Origin: Laguncularia racemosa
Lineage: Eukaryota; Streptophyta; Magnoliopsida; Myrtales; Combretaceae
DNA length: 64,000 bases
Assembly (NCBI GenBank): GCA_037954665.1
Contig: JBBMOL010000065.1
Location: 3,162,001 to 3,226,000, forward strand
Reading direction: 5' to 3'
Shown: one piece after another, positions 23,077 through 35,383 of the stretch
How the letters are laid out: every line of letters starts with the position of its first letter
Position numbering within the stretch: position 1 is the first letter of the stretch
Notes under the pieces: generated by a model
The model's database searches: none
What the model was told of the DNA's origin: nothing
The model's input: the letters and a program-made list of their open reading frames with translations, nothing else
Position numbers and translations under genes: made by a program

Positions 23077-24571
23077 TGTCATTAAGGTCTTAGTCGAAAT
23101 CAAGAATGGAATAGTGTTTATCTTGTGTCGCCTGTTTGTTATCATCGGTTGGCTTTTTTTCTGTATCTCTTTCATACTGGTGGAATAATGAGAATCAAAG
23201 CTGTTCCGTTTTCCTCTTAAAGAAAATGCTAACTCTTAAAGTTACCATAGGTAAGAAAAGTAATGATTTGGTTCCTCTCAAAGATAATTATTTGTTTAAT
23301 GCTGAAACCCTTGCGAAGGAAAATAACGAGTCTACAGATATCAAAAAAAAAAAAAAAAAAAAATGGAAACTAACAACAAACCCCTTTTGGGGTATTTGTG
23401 TAGTGTTTAATGCGATTGAGTCATCTACTGATAATAGAGGTACTAATCACTCTTGAGGATAGTCATGATGATAAGCTTGTGAATGCTAAGTTTGAGAATG
23501 AGGATGTTGGGAACTCTTTAGCCGTCTTGTCTTCGCGTAAATACTTCATAGAATATTAGGATGATACGGAAGAGGCATAGGAAAAACTGTTGAGAAGACT
23601 TAAGAGCAATGCAAGTAAACAAGTGTTAAGAAGACTTAGGATTGTGCAAATAAAAAATTGTCAAGGCCAAATCGAATTAACCATCCTATTCACCTTTCAA
23701 TGTATCAGTAACAATACTCTCTTACTCTTTTATGTTTTAACTATTTGGATTGTAGTACTGTCCTCACATAAAATAAAAAAGAAAAGAAAAGAAACTATAC
23801 TCATCCACTTTTCACAACCAATATGATTTTTTTTATTATCCTTAATGCTCATCATGCATATATATGTATTCTTGGTCTAGCAAAAGTAGAAATAAATTGG
23901 GATGGATATCTTTTGTGTTTATTGATTTCTAAGCCAAAGTTTTCCTCCTAATGAAATCTAAGCTGTTACAATTAATTTTGTTTATAAAACTAATTTCCTA
24001 TTTGATTCAAGAAAGAAAAGTTTGTCTTTTTATTCTTACCTTGCTTAGTACTCAGAATTGAGATTCGCTTCTTCTAATATTTTCGTATTATAGGAGTCTC
24101 TTATTAGAGTGGATTGAGCTAGAGGAGTTATATTACAATATAGAAGTGGGTCAAGTATAAGTTTTTGTGTTATTTTATTCTTTTATCCTTGTTTTCAGGT
24201 TATTTTTGAAAATATTTCAGATAATTATTATTTATAGAAATAAATGTATAAAATATGTTATATTGAATCACATTTAAACCGAGACACATGCCATGGAGTT
24301 TTTTTTTTTCATTTTTTGATATATTATATTTTTATAAAGTATATAATCAATATAAAAAACTTGATAAATTTTTTATTTAGATCTTCTTAAGTTTTTGAAG
24401 ACACACTTAACAAAATCTAATAAAAATAATCCATAAACAATGTCCTCATTATGGATGGTCTCTGCCGCTTAATAATTAACTACAGCAAAAATTATTCTAT
24501 TAGTGTAAATTTTCTTGATAATAATGAAAATTTTCATATTTAAATTACAAATGTGAAATCTGGCCTCGGTA

Positions 24572-24613
<42 letters not shown>

Positions 24614-24873
24614 CCCTTTTAGTATTAATTATGCACTTATATATATACATATGTGTGTGTGTGTATGTATTCAATAATTACAACAGTAGAGGGACATTCT
24701 GACCTTATCCTTATTAATGGCCAACATCCTACCACCGGCTAGGCGGCGGTTGCAAAATTATATTTATAATTACATGCCGGGGATGACAATATGAATGACA
24801 CCAACGAAGTGACTCCTTTGTCAGTTCACATCAAAACCAAATTCTTAAGCTCAAACCAGAGACAATAACAAAA
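23077..24873. other. Intergenic between GST copies; microsatellite
   Basis: The 3' flank of the intact GST has AATAAT near 23185 as a possible polyadenylation signal. There is a poly-A run at 23343-23361 and a (TAA)n tract at 24567-24612. The GST leader reappears at about 24820. I see no gene in between. Confidence 0.6.
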
Positions 24874-25960
24874 ATGGCAGAAAACAGAGTGACCCTCCAT
24901 GGTTTTTGGGCCATATGTTATGAGAGTTCGGCTTGCTCTTAAAATTAAAGGCGTTGACTTTGTTTATGTAGAGGAAGACTTGATGAACAATAACAAGAGC
25001 CCATTGCTTATCAAGCGTAATCCAGTTCATAAGGAAGTTCCTGTTTTAGTTCATAATGGGAATCCAATAGCAGAGTCAAGTGTGATTCTAAAGTACATTG
25101 ATGAAACTTGGACTGATGGTCCTCAACTTTAGACTAAAGACCCTTCTGAAAGAGCCAAAGTCAGGTTCTGGGCTAGCTTCATACAACAGCAGGCCAGTAG
25201 GAGTCAATTTTCTATCTTTAACACATTGTATACGATTGTACGGATTTGTAATTTTATCAGATTTTTCTTACTTCTCAGGTGCAAAATTGTTTAGGTTTAT
25301 GATTTTATAGATGTATGATTTTACTAATTCTAAATTTCAATTTTTGATAGAATCGTGAATTTATAACCTTACAACTTAATAATAAGGTTTATTTGCGTAT
25401 GTATGGGCATGAAATGAAAACAATTATGATAGATTTACGTAATATGAAGTTACCACTCCTAATCGAGATTTGGTAAGTAACATAGCACAATCAGATTTTT
25501 GTTCATACCATTATTTGGACTATGCGAATGAGTTTAAGTGTACAAGCAACGTACATGGACTAACAAATTTTTGTTTCAACTGCAGCTACTTGAGCCCCTA
25601 ATCTCAGTGCTGAAAACTGAAGGAGAAGCGCAAGAGAAAGCCGCAGCAGAAGTTCATGAGAAACTGAAGATACTTGAAGAAGGGATCAAGGGAAGTTTTC
25701 CAGGTGGCACACCATGCATTAAGGGCGAGAATATGGGGCTTTTAGACATTATGATGTGCTCCACTTTTGGTGCTCACAAAGTTCTTGAAGAAGTCCTAGG
25801 AATCGAGTTCATCGACTCTGAAAAGTATCCATTGGTCTCCTCTTGGGTGGAAGGGTTTGCCGAAATTCCTGCTGTGAAAGAAGTAACTCCTCCTTTTGAA
25901 CAGCAGGTGGCTGTCATTCCACAAATTAGGAGCAAGATTGTTCAAACTTCAACAGCTTGA
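24874..25960 (+). pseudogene. Tau-class GST pseudogene E: catalytic Ser deleted, GC splice donor
   Basis: This is a close tandem copy of the intact gene, with near-identical leader, exon 1, intron and exon 2. A 5-base deletion (CAAGT lost near 24911) removes the catalytic Ser codon and shifts the frame, so translation from the ATG at 24874 ends after about 20 residues. A TTG-to-TAG stop lies at 25130-25132 and a 6-base insertion near 24990. The exon 1 end is CAG/GCCAGT (25190-25197), so the donor GT has become GC. Exon 2 (25586-25960) is fully open and encodes the helical domain with KLKILEEGIKGSFPGG and ENMGLLDIMMC. An AATAAA at about 26058 may be the polyadenylation signal. It appears to have died recently. 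Confidence 0.92.
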
Positions 25961-28900
25961 TGTCATGAGACTAAAATCAAGAATGGAATAGTGTTTATGT
26001 TATCATAACCTGTTATCATCCTTTGGCTTTTTATCTGTAACTCTTTCATGTTGGTGGAATAAAGAGGTTACTAATTAAAACTGTTCTGTTTTTATACCTT
26101 TGGTTTGTAAAATGTTGCACTTAGGTTATAGGAAAATGGATTCCAAATGCAGCTGAAAATAGTTGGGTCATTTTAGACCACTAGCTCTATTTACTCCTAT
26201 TAATCTTTTGATACATAAAGAAAAACAATCCTATATGCAGTGCAGTTTGTTTCTGCATATGCAGTCTACTTTAGCTAATTCATGGCTCTAATCTTTTTCA
26301 TTTATTCCTTCTAAATTTTCCTGTGCATTAGATGAATATGATTTCAATGCTTTTGCGACCCTGTACACGGAAATAGACTCCTATGCCCATCCAACACACC
26401 TTGTGTGCTTGCAGGAGTTCTCTAAACAAATTGGTCCTTAACAGTGATTTACTATCATGGAGATTGTTAAGTTGTTTGATTTTGAGGTCTAAGGATTACC
26501 TATGCTTGTTACTGTGTGCTAAGGAGAAAACTCTCATGGTAAGCAATGTTGGAGTCTAGTTATTTGTTATTTGTTTTTCTATAGTTTCTTCAATAAGCTG
26601 TTAGGAGTAGGGCTTGGAATGTGGGGCGAATCATGTGGGTTGGGTTAAGGAAATTTGCTTGCAATTGGTGCGGGCTGTTTTGACCCACCTTGTGAGCTAC
26701 ATCGTGTGGGCGCTGGTTGGCTTGTATGGCCGCACTTACAAAAGAAAAAAAATGACTAAACAGGGACAGTCAAATAGGCAAGGTAAGGGTGTAGTCATAG
26801 ATTTGTCCTGTCAGTGGTTAGTCGTTGTCGATGTTTTAAATTTTCTTCGTAAATTTTTAGCAAGATTGTCATTCTCCCTATCCCAATCTTAAAATATTTG
26901 TTATTTTATTTATTTTCTTTAAATTTTTATATACTTTTTTAAATTTTTTGGACATCACAAAGAAAAATTACAATTTACTGTAATATTGCTTATGATTATT
27001 ATTAAAAAAATCAGTTATTTTTGTTTTTTTTTTACCGATAATATGTTCATTCGATTATTATATATAATTAAATATTTCCCTGCAGTTTTCTCTTTTGTTT
27101 TTAATGGGAGGCAAATTATAAAAAATATGAGTTATTTTTATTTATTGACCTACAGCTTGATCATCCAATTATTATCTATATTTATATTTTTTCATACAAC
27201 TTTCTCTTTTTTGTTAAAGAGGAGGCAAATAAATAGGTTTTTAAAGAGATCTACACTCTTCTTCCCTCTTCATTTTGGCAGTCGTTATAAACTCTTGATG
27301 CATCGGTAATAAATGTATTATTAAATCTATGACCTAGTTGCTTATAATGAAAATCACTTTTAATTTATTTCAATTTGGGTAAAATGGTCTTCCTGAGCCA
27401 ATTTATGTCGGTAAATGTTAAGAATGTAATATATATATATATATATATATAATGTTTGATTACTTATCCCTCCATTTGTGGTTTTTTTTTTTTTTTTAAA
27501 TAGCATTTTGTAATATTGCTTTTAATCTAGTAGATGCTAGAAATATTCCAGTAGCATCATTACTTGCAGCTTTAGAAGAAATCTCTAGGACATGTCAAGA
27601 GAAAAGTTGCGAAGTTTGCCCAAGGTGTTATGATGATTGTTTGCTATATTTTTGGGTAAATTACAATAATATCCGATTCAATTTATTAAAACTAGTTAAA
27701 GAGCTCGTGTAATGCGTGAGTAATAGTTTGAATAATAATTTTTTTTTTTTTTTTTAGAAAACAACAAATGTAAACACAAATATTATGAAAGAATGTAATT
27801 GATTAAATAATACATGAGTTTCATAGTTTAGAATGACAAATGGAAAGTTATGAGGTTAGAACACATTAAGAAATTAACTATGCTATGAAGTGCGAGTAAT
27901 GTGAGCAGGGAGTATAAACCTTTCTTTCTTTTTCTTTTTTCTCGTATTACTTACACAATCACTTCATATATAATTTATAGTAAGTATATCGGTCATAGTT
28001 TGTCATTAATAAACAGTTGAGAGCAAAATATTTAATACAATATATTTACTTCCAAATAAAAGACAATAACTATTATACTTACCATAAACATATTAATTAT
28101 GGATAAACATGTATCCTTTAATTATAGCATACTGATATAATTTTTTTTTAATTCCCTATAAAATAACTTTCTAGCCATAGTAAAATGTAAATTTTTTTCA
28201 TGTGTTTTGATTCATGATCTTTGGGATAATATATTTATTATATATAATTTTTTATAAGAAAAAAGATTGTTAAATGAATAAAAAATTATTGAATATGTTT
28301 ATAGATTTTGTATTTGGATGATCTAAGAAATAGCATGTATAGGCAAAATTTGGATTTCGAAGAATTAATATTTATCATTAGATATTTATCTATATGTTTG
28401 AAATTTAAATTTCAAAAGAAATATGAAATTATTCCATTGGTCCTATCTTGTTCAATTCCTTACATTCTACATTAGCTTTATTTAATTTTGTTCAAATAGC
28501 ATCTCATGTTATAATATTGATCATTACATTATATTTAATTTCTTTTAGGAATCTTATGCCACTATTTCATACAAGTTTTATGATAAGAATAAAAGACTAT
28601 AACACAAAGTATGTCTAATAGAAATTGTAAGTATAAGTCTTTACTATTTTTACTTTTTCTCATAATATTTACCCAATGAAATATTTAATGAAGTATTTAA
28701 TTCTTTTGCTAACTAACACTACAACATATTATTATTCAAAAACATACACAAAACACTCTGTCTTTCTCCCTTTATATATATATAGTTATCAAAATTGTAA
28801 TTTTACCTAAAATAATAAGGTATAAAATTAGTAGAATTGTATAAAATGGTATAAAATTGGTTGAATAAAAAACTTGTGGAATTGTAATAAATCAATTTTT

Positions 28901-29485
28901 TGTATCAAATAAGTAAAAGAAAATACTGAAATTAGATGATATATCCACTAAAAATAACAATTACAATTATTTATTTCTACAAAAAAACTAATTTGGTATA
29001 GCATTGGAGTCGTCATTTTCCAATATTTTCCATTTTCAAAAAGGGTATAAGTGTGACATTAAGAAATTCCAAATGTCTAATGTTTTAATAAATTTTAAGG
29101 GGTATCGTTTCATTTATCATGTATTTTTGCTCCATATTTTGGGGTTCTTTTGGAATTTTCTATTTGGATATATTATCTAATGGAATGCAAATTTTGATTA
29201 CTCTTGCAATTTATGCTGGGATGTTTTTGGCATGCCACTTTTTGCGGTAGCATTGCATTTACGTAATGGTCTACTTGGTCTTCTTAGTTTTTACCTATTC
29301 TTGTTACTTCAAAGATGGAAAATTAATTTCTTTGCACTAATGTAATAATATGGTAAGTCTATACTCAAAAGAGTTAAAAAAATCTAGTAGTGTTGATAGT
29401 AAATGATTTGGTACCTATTTATACTATATTATAATTTGTATCAATTATATTTAATAATATAATGATAAGATAATTATATTTAATA
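25961..29485. other. Long AT-rich stretch without a recognisable gene
   Basis: Open frames here are short, hydrophobic and unsupported. An alternating TA tract lies at 27430-27452, and several poly-T runs occur. Near 28785-28900 a decayed relative of the hAT MITE at 42490 can be seen (TTATCAAAATTGTAATTTTA followed by repeated TATAAAATT units). A 30-base tandem duplication (AATTATATTTAATAATATAA core) lies at about 29442-29500. Confidence 0.5.
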
Positions 29486-30600
29486 ATATAATGATAAGAG
29501 AGGATTGATTTGTGAAAGGTTTATGGTGGATGAAAGGTAATGTGAATGTTCTGAAATTAGTGGGTTGGTAAATCGTTGTGGTGTAGATTTGGTAGTTATA
29601 GTGTGCTAGGTATATGGACATTGAAGGCTAGGCTTCTAAACTCACGAAATGATATATTGTTTGTTATATTAAGAAAAAGATGGTTGAATGAAAACATCCA
29701 GGGTAAAAAGAAAAAAAAAATTGAAATAACAATATGCATTGCTTAAATGTGCAAATCAAACTGCATTTGTTACATCCACCAAACTAAAGGTTGTACTTGT
29801 TATGGTTATTGTAGCTAAAGATTTGTTTTGATACGATTTCTTAGAGGATGAAGTTAAGGGGTTTACTGAAGAAGGGCTATATTATTATCTTCAGTGAAGT
29901 TTTAAGTAAAATGAGGCTATGTGAGCTAGGATTGTTGAGAGTCCATTTGGTGCTAGTTGGATAGTATCTTTTTTTTTTTTTTGGTCGTCTAAGTTAACAA
30001 CCATAGATATCAAGAGTCATATTTTAGTGTTTTGGAAAATCAGTTGGAATGAATAGTCAAATTTTTTTCGTCCTTGTAGATTAGGCAGTTGTTGCTGGTC
30101 TTCTTATTATCAATTCAACAGATGGTAGTTTATAGGTGATGGTTCCATGCTTGCATATAGCCATAGCATAAGATGTTGATTGTGAAAGCGAAGATGCACT
30201 TCCCATGTGTGCTATAGCTACTCAGCGTATTCTCCGCAATATGAGGACAAGAACAAACAACAAAGTTCAATCTAAAGCAACTAGTTTCTCAGCTTCAAGA
30301 GCAACCAAGAGTTTTTTAGTTATAAGTATGAACTTCTTTGCCAAATGCTTATATTAATTGCTTGCCTTTTCCTTTTTGTTTGCTGTATTTAAAAATTGGG
30401 TGTCTAGATAATTGGCCCAATTCTATTTTAACATGTATTTTAATACAATATGCAAGTATTTTGTAATATATAGAACTATGGTTGTAGTTATACATCTCAA
30501 TATAGGGTGCTTGAACTAAATTTCAATTAATGTGGTATGTATGCACAAGTTTTATATATCTTCACATTGAATCTAGAATATATGTGGCTAGGTGAACAAC
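29486..30600 (+). repeat. Dispersed repeat, copy 1 (shorter)
   Basis: It is collinear with 58534-61200 on the same strand. Shared blocks include TGAAGGCTAG (29617 vs 58636), the TGCATTGCT segment (29734 vs 58753), and the CTGGTCTTCTTAT region through AGAGCAACC (30095-30310 vs 60690-60890). The longer copy has an extra 1.3 kb in its middle. This copy keeps an uninterrupted ATTTGTGAAAGG at about 29508, where copy 2 carries a MITE. The nature of the repeat (old retroelement or duplicated gene flank) is unknown. Confidence 0.6.
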
Positions 30601-31690
30601 TATTCGTATAAAGTCTTAAAAATTTTGAAAAACTATATGAAATTGAAAGATATTTTGTATATATAATATATAATAATATAAATATTTATACCCAGCTATA
30701 AAAAAAAAAAAAAAAAATTGGAAACACAGGCTGCCGTCCTATCCATCCCTCGCGACATCAGACACAACAGGCGGCAGTAGCACAGCAACAAGGGCATCCC
30801 ATCCTACCCCTCACTATCCTTCCCTTTCTTTTCTTTTCTTCTTCTCTTTCCCTTCTTCTTCTTCTTCTTCCCTTCTTCTTCTCCGGTTACGCTGTCTTCT
30901 CCCCTGTTTCTTCACCATTCATTCTTTTCCCCTTCCTTTTCTTTTGCTTGTCTTTCCATCTTCTACTCCTCTTCTTCTAGTGGCACCGTTCCTACTCATC
31001 GCCCCAAACACAACCTTGCTTTTTCTTTCCTTCTTCTTATCGTCCCCCAACCTAAAGCAAACGGCCACAAACGTCCTCTCCCTCTCTAATCTTCCCTTGC
31101 TCTTTTCATTCCTTACCAGATCCTTACGTCTTCCCCTTCCCTTCCATTTCCCTATGACATACATCGAGGGCACAAATCCTTGGAGATGTAACCGTCCTTG
31201 TATTTGTGTTTTTGACCATGATGTTTTGTAATTGGCACCAACCTGGCAATGATAATTCTCCTTGCAATCTTGGTGTACATGCGGAGATCAATGACGGAAG
31301 TTTGACACTGCTCATGCATGTTCTCGAATCCTAGACCGCAAGCATGGAAACTTCACAAAATATAAGCCTTGGATCTAATTGTGGAGCTCTTCCTTCATTT
31401 TAACTAGAATTACGGTAGGGGATCTCTCTCTCCTTTCTTTTTAGATTTGTATGTGAAATCTCATCATGCAGATATATGTATGGATTACCATAGATTGCCG
31501 ATGTAGAACACTTTCTAATCGGTGCATACATTGGTTCTACTAGAAAAGCAAGGAAAGTCTGGTGAAAAAGGGAGAAGATTCAGAAGATTTCCGCTACTAA
31601 AGATCCAGAGTGAGAGTGTTCCCTTATGAATAATTACCTAAATCATGTAGAAGAGAAGACAAATAGTTTCTGGAAGGGCCATAGGCATAA
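30601..31690. other. Pyrimidine-rich block and unrecognised sequence
   Basis: 30790-31145 is C/T-rich with TTC repeats (30838-30890) and is markedly less AT-rich than its flanks, as in a 5' leader or LTR transcript start. Frames through it give low-complexity Ser/Leu/Pro text and are not credible proteins. No family assignment. Confidence 0.45.
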
Positions 31691-31715
31691 TACGTAATAC
31701 TCTATTGGCAACCAA

Positions 31716-31902
31716 TGATCTTAGCACTATGAAGATAGAGTTCTTGTTGTAAGCCTAAAAGAAATCCCACAAGATGATGGTGAATGCAAACAAAAGGCAT
31801 ACATTGATCTAGCTGCAAATGCAAAAGAAATTGAGAATTATTTCTCAATGACTTTAGGTGAAGCATACGAGATTGGCGAAAGGATTTTGGGGCTGTCAAG
31901 AT
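31716..31902 (+). pseudogene. Short coding-like segment of unknown family
   Basis: In one frame the sequence reads about 60 residues with mixed charged and hydrophobic composition and no low-complexity bias (EDRVLVVSLKEIPQ ... KEIENYFSMTLGEAYEIGER), ending at a TGA near 31900. This looks more like a relic exon than random AT-rich DNA. I do not recognise the family. There is no convincing start codon, and the flanks give no further exons. It could be chance. Confidence 0.25.
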
Positions 31903-32024
31903 GCTGACGCATGGGAACAAAGCCAAGCTGAGGCACTTGAGAGGGGAATTGAACTATTACTGGATTGAAGAAGAAAGGTGCTAAAATGGTGACACTGAAA
32001 AGCAAGGAAGATAGGGTAGAAGGA

Positions 32025-33480
32025 GCAAGATATATGTGTGTATATGTGTGGGTGAAGATGTGCGGTGTGCAAGAATCTGTGTGTGTGACTGTGTGTAGCA
32101 ATGCATAGGATGTAGAAGGATGTGTGTGTATGTGTGTGAATGAATGTGTGTGGTGTATGTAACAATGGATGGTGTGTGTGTAAGGGTTTGTGCATGTGTG
32201 GATGAAGATGTATGGAGTGTAAAGATGCATGTATGTGTGAGTGAAGGCATAAGGCGTGTAAGGGTGTGTGTAGTATGTAAGTGTGTGTAGCGGTGTGCGG
32301 GATGTAGGAGGATATATGTGTGCGTTTGTGCGATGATGTGTGGTATGTGTAAGAATGTGTGTGTATGTGTGGGAAAGGAAGAGGCGAGTGTGTAGTGTGT
32401 GTGAGAATGTATGTATGTGTATTGAAATGGTGTGTGGTGCGAATATGTGTGGGTGGATACAAAAGGTGGGTGTGATGTATATGGAGATGTGTGTATGTGT
32501 GGGTGATAGTGCGTAGTGTGTGTAGGGATGTGTATAAGTGTAGGTGATAGTGTGTAGTGTGTGTAAGAATGTGTGTATAGGTATATGATAGTGTGGTATG
32601 AGGGTGTGTGTAAGTGTAGGGAAGGAGGAATCATGTGTGTGTAATGCGTGTGAGTATGTGCATATGTGCATGAGGTGATATAGGGTGTGCGGGTATGTGT
32701 GTGTGGTGTGTGCGGCATGAGTGTGTATATGGGTGTGTGGTGTATGCGGAATGTGTGTGTAGAATGATATATGGTGTGTGCGAAGGGAGAGTATGTATAT
32801 GGGTGATGTGGTGTATGCAGTTTGTGTGTGTGTGTGGATTGTCGCGACGCATGTAAGGGTGTGTGTGTATTTGTATGGAAGGTGTAGGATGCGTGAAGTA
32901 TGTGTATAGATGTATGGAAGACATGTAGTGTGTGGGTATGTGTATATGTATATGGAAGGAGTAGTGTATGTGTATGAAAGGATGTGTGGCACGTGAAAAT
33001 GTGTGTGTGGGTATGGAAAGTGAATGTAGTGTGTGCAAAGTATGAGGGCGCATGTGTATTAGTGGTGTGAGGTATATGTGGAGTATATGTGTAAGTGTAT
33101 GAGATGATGTGTAGTGTGGGTATGTGAGTATGTATATGGGAGGTGTGTAGTGTGTATGGAGTATGTGGATAAGTATGTATTGGGGATGTGAGGTGTAGGT
33201 GGAGCATGTGTGTATGTGTACGTATTTGGAGTGTGAGGTGTATGTAGAGTGTGTATGTATATATATGTCGGTGGTGTAAGATGTGAATGGAGTATGTATG
33301 TGTGTATGTGCTCACAGTATGTGTGTACATGACTTGAGGGGAAAGGAGGACAACAAGGCGCAGTTGTTTGTGCATGTAATTAAGTGTATGGTATGGTTGT
33401 GTATATGTATGTGTAGGTGCGTACATGGTGTGTGGAGTGTATATGTATATGAATAAGAATATGTGGGCGTGTGTGGGAAA
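32025..33480. repeat. Decayed TG-rich satellite, about 1.45 kb
   Basis: The plus strand is made of TGTGTG, TATGTG and GGTGTG words with irregular units, interrupted by GAAGGA and GATGATG motifs. The minus strand therefore lacks stop codons over long distances and produces artificial His/Thr/Tyr-rich frames, the largest running 31981-33564. It is best read as an old, expanded and diverged (TG)n tract. Recombination-prone Z-DNA-forming sequence of this kind can expand by slippage. Confidence 0.88.
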
Positions 33481-34239
33481 GGTTGAAGTGTGTATGATGG
33501 AAGCGTGAGTGAGGATGAAAACTAGTAGAAAGATAGGGAACCCTATAGGTGGAAATATCAACAAAGGAGAGAAGAAAGAAGGTGATACAAAAACTTTTAA
33601 GAACTACTAAATCCTGTAGGTTATCTTACAAGTAAATTGTTGGAAGATATTAGAGACAATTTGACAAACAAAAGGTTTAAAGATGCTTCATGGAAAGGAA
33701 AAGCATCTATGATGGTGTAGATGGTGAAGAGAATGATTCAAGCAACATCTAAAATGATGGCCTAGGGGATGTTTGGAATGAAATGGATTTTACAATGGAA
33801 TGTTTAAAGGATGTTGAGGAAGATCATTTTTGGCCAAATACCCTATTGCAAGACCTTTAGTTGTCCTTTCTAAAGGTATCTTACATACACAGAAGAAGGA
33901 ATTCCAAATTTAGCAGGTCAAAGACATTCCATTGCTTGACTTTTACATAAGAAAAACAGACGGTCGATCACAACAACTTAGGGTGTTAGAAGCAATGATT
34001 TGTAGGAAGATCATTCATTCTAGAACCTTGTATTAGAATCATGTTGAAGAAGTGTTCAACGTTTTGAATCTTGTTCGCCCAAAGTTCCTTAAGGAGGAAA
34101 CTTCACGCCTTACCATCAAACGCATAATTAATGGATTACACATATCAAGTGCTAGAAAACTACTAAAGTTAGGTAGAGATGCAACCTTCTATGGTTGGTT
34201 GAGGATGCATTGCAGAAGGACACTAATTTCAAGAGGAAA
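33481..34239. other. Unrecognised sequence between satellite and LTR block
   Basis: Open frames of up to 63 codons (34052-34243) show no family signature. It may be internal sequence of a decayed retroelement, given the LTR-like block that follows. Confidence 0.35.
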
Positions 34240-35383
34240 GTAAAGCGGTTACCTACCGGAATCGCTCGACTTCGACTATGGCTACAACTACCCTAAGCAA
34301 GTGAGTGAGAAACTTAATGATATGCTACCATGTTGTATTGTATGCTGATTGCTATGTATGTTAAATTGTTGGTTTGTTGTATTTGCAATTGATTGTGATT
34401 ATTGTTGAGTCGAGTTATAGTGGGGATTAATGAGTTAGGAAAACAATCCTAAAGAGTATAGTGGATGGCATGGTCTGAGGTTATGGATGTCATTACTTTA
34501 ACGATAGCACTTAGAAACCTAACCCATGATTTAAAATTGTTTTCTTCCAAATCAAACCAGAACATAGAAACTTAGCTCTTCCTTTTATAGGCACCGAGTA
34601 GTGCTTAGTTGGAATAAGGTATATAGATGTCATTACGTATATGTGTTAGAATTGGTTTATGAATGTGTTCATATACTTAGGTGAGTTTATTTTCCTATTA
34701 TATCTATATAATACACTCATGAACCCAACCATACAAATCATGGGTGCAACCTTAATTTTTATAACTTAACGATCCCATTTTCTTTCCTTCTCATATACGT
34801 AAGGGAATGTATCTAGTAAATCGTTTTTAATTAAAGATATGTCGTATACATACCTATATGTGTTTATATACATATACATTATCCACAAATGTCTTGAGGA
34901 CTAAAAAAGGAATATATGAGATGACCTTGTTAGCTCTCGGAAGTGCAAATGACAGGGCACTTGAGAAATGCGATGACACAGAGGTGTCAGATATGATGAT
35001 GGTAAATCAACCCCTAGTGGTTAGTTTGACATTTAAGACAAATGGCATAAAGGTGTCAAGTTAACTAAACCTATTGTATAGCTGGATAGTCTACATTCTT
35101 AGGGTCCGAGTTCTGTGTCTATCTTATGACGAGAAGGGCATGATCTTTGCTTGTTGTGGTAAGTGTAGGATGAAATGCTAGGTAGTTACTTCATTGGCTT
35201 AAATGAAATTGATTGTGATTGTATATGTTGTTTGGTCACTTTAAATCAATTAATTAAGGAAGTGGACCTGATTAAAACCTGACATACATTTCCACGAGAC
35301 ATTGCATGAGATTGAAGGCCATCACTGCTACAGGGCTCGCTGGAGTAATTGAGAGGACTACTATTCCGCCAAGTGCGAACTAA

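Noticed and set aside
26614..26892. Open frame of 92 codons downstream of GST-E
   Set aside because: No family signature, no leader similar to the GST genes, and no support beyond its length.
30169..30320. Coding-like stretch with DVDCESEDALPMCAIATQRI inside the dispersed repeat
   Set aside because: The frame is open for only about 50 codons, an in-frame stop precedes it at once, and copy 2 at about 60780 does not preserve it.
30919..31231. Opposing open frames of 84 and 95 codons in pyrimidine-rich DNA
   Set aside because: Composition is low-complexity (Ser/Leu/Pro or Arg/Lys) and both strands are open for the same reason; no family match.
32025..33480. Possible CRISPR-like or other ordered repeat array
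   Set aside because: Units are irregular in length and sequence, there are no constant repeats with unique spacers, and the setting is a plant nuclear genome.
31838..33564. Long minus-strand open frames (384 and 527 codons) rich in His and Thr
   Set aside because: They come from a decayed TG-rich satellite with few stop words, overlap each other in different frames, and have no start context, splice signal or family signature.
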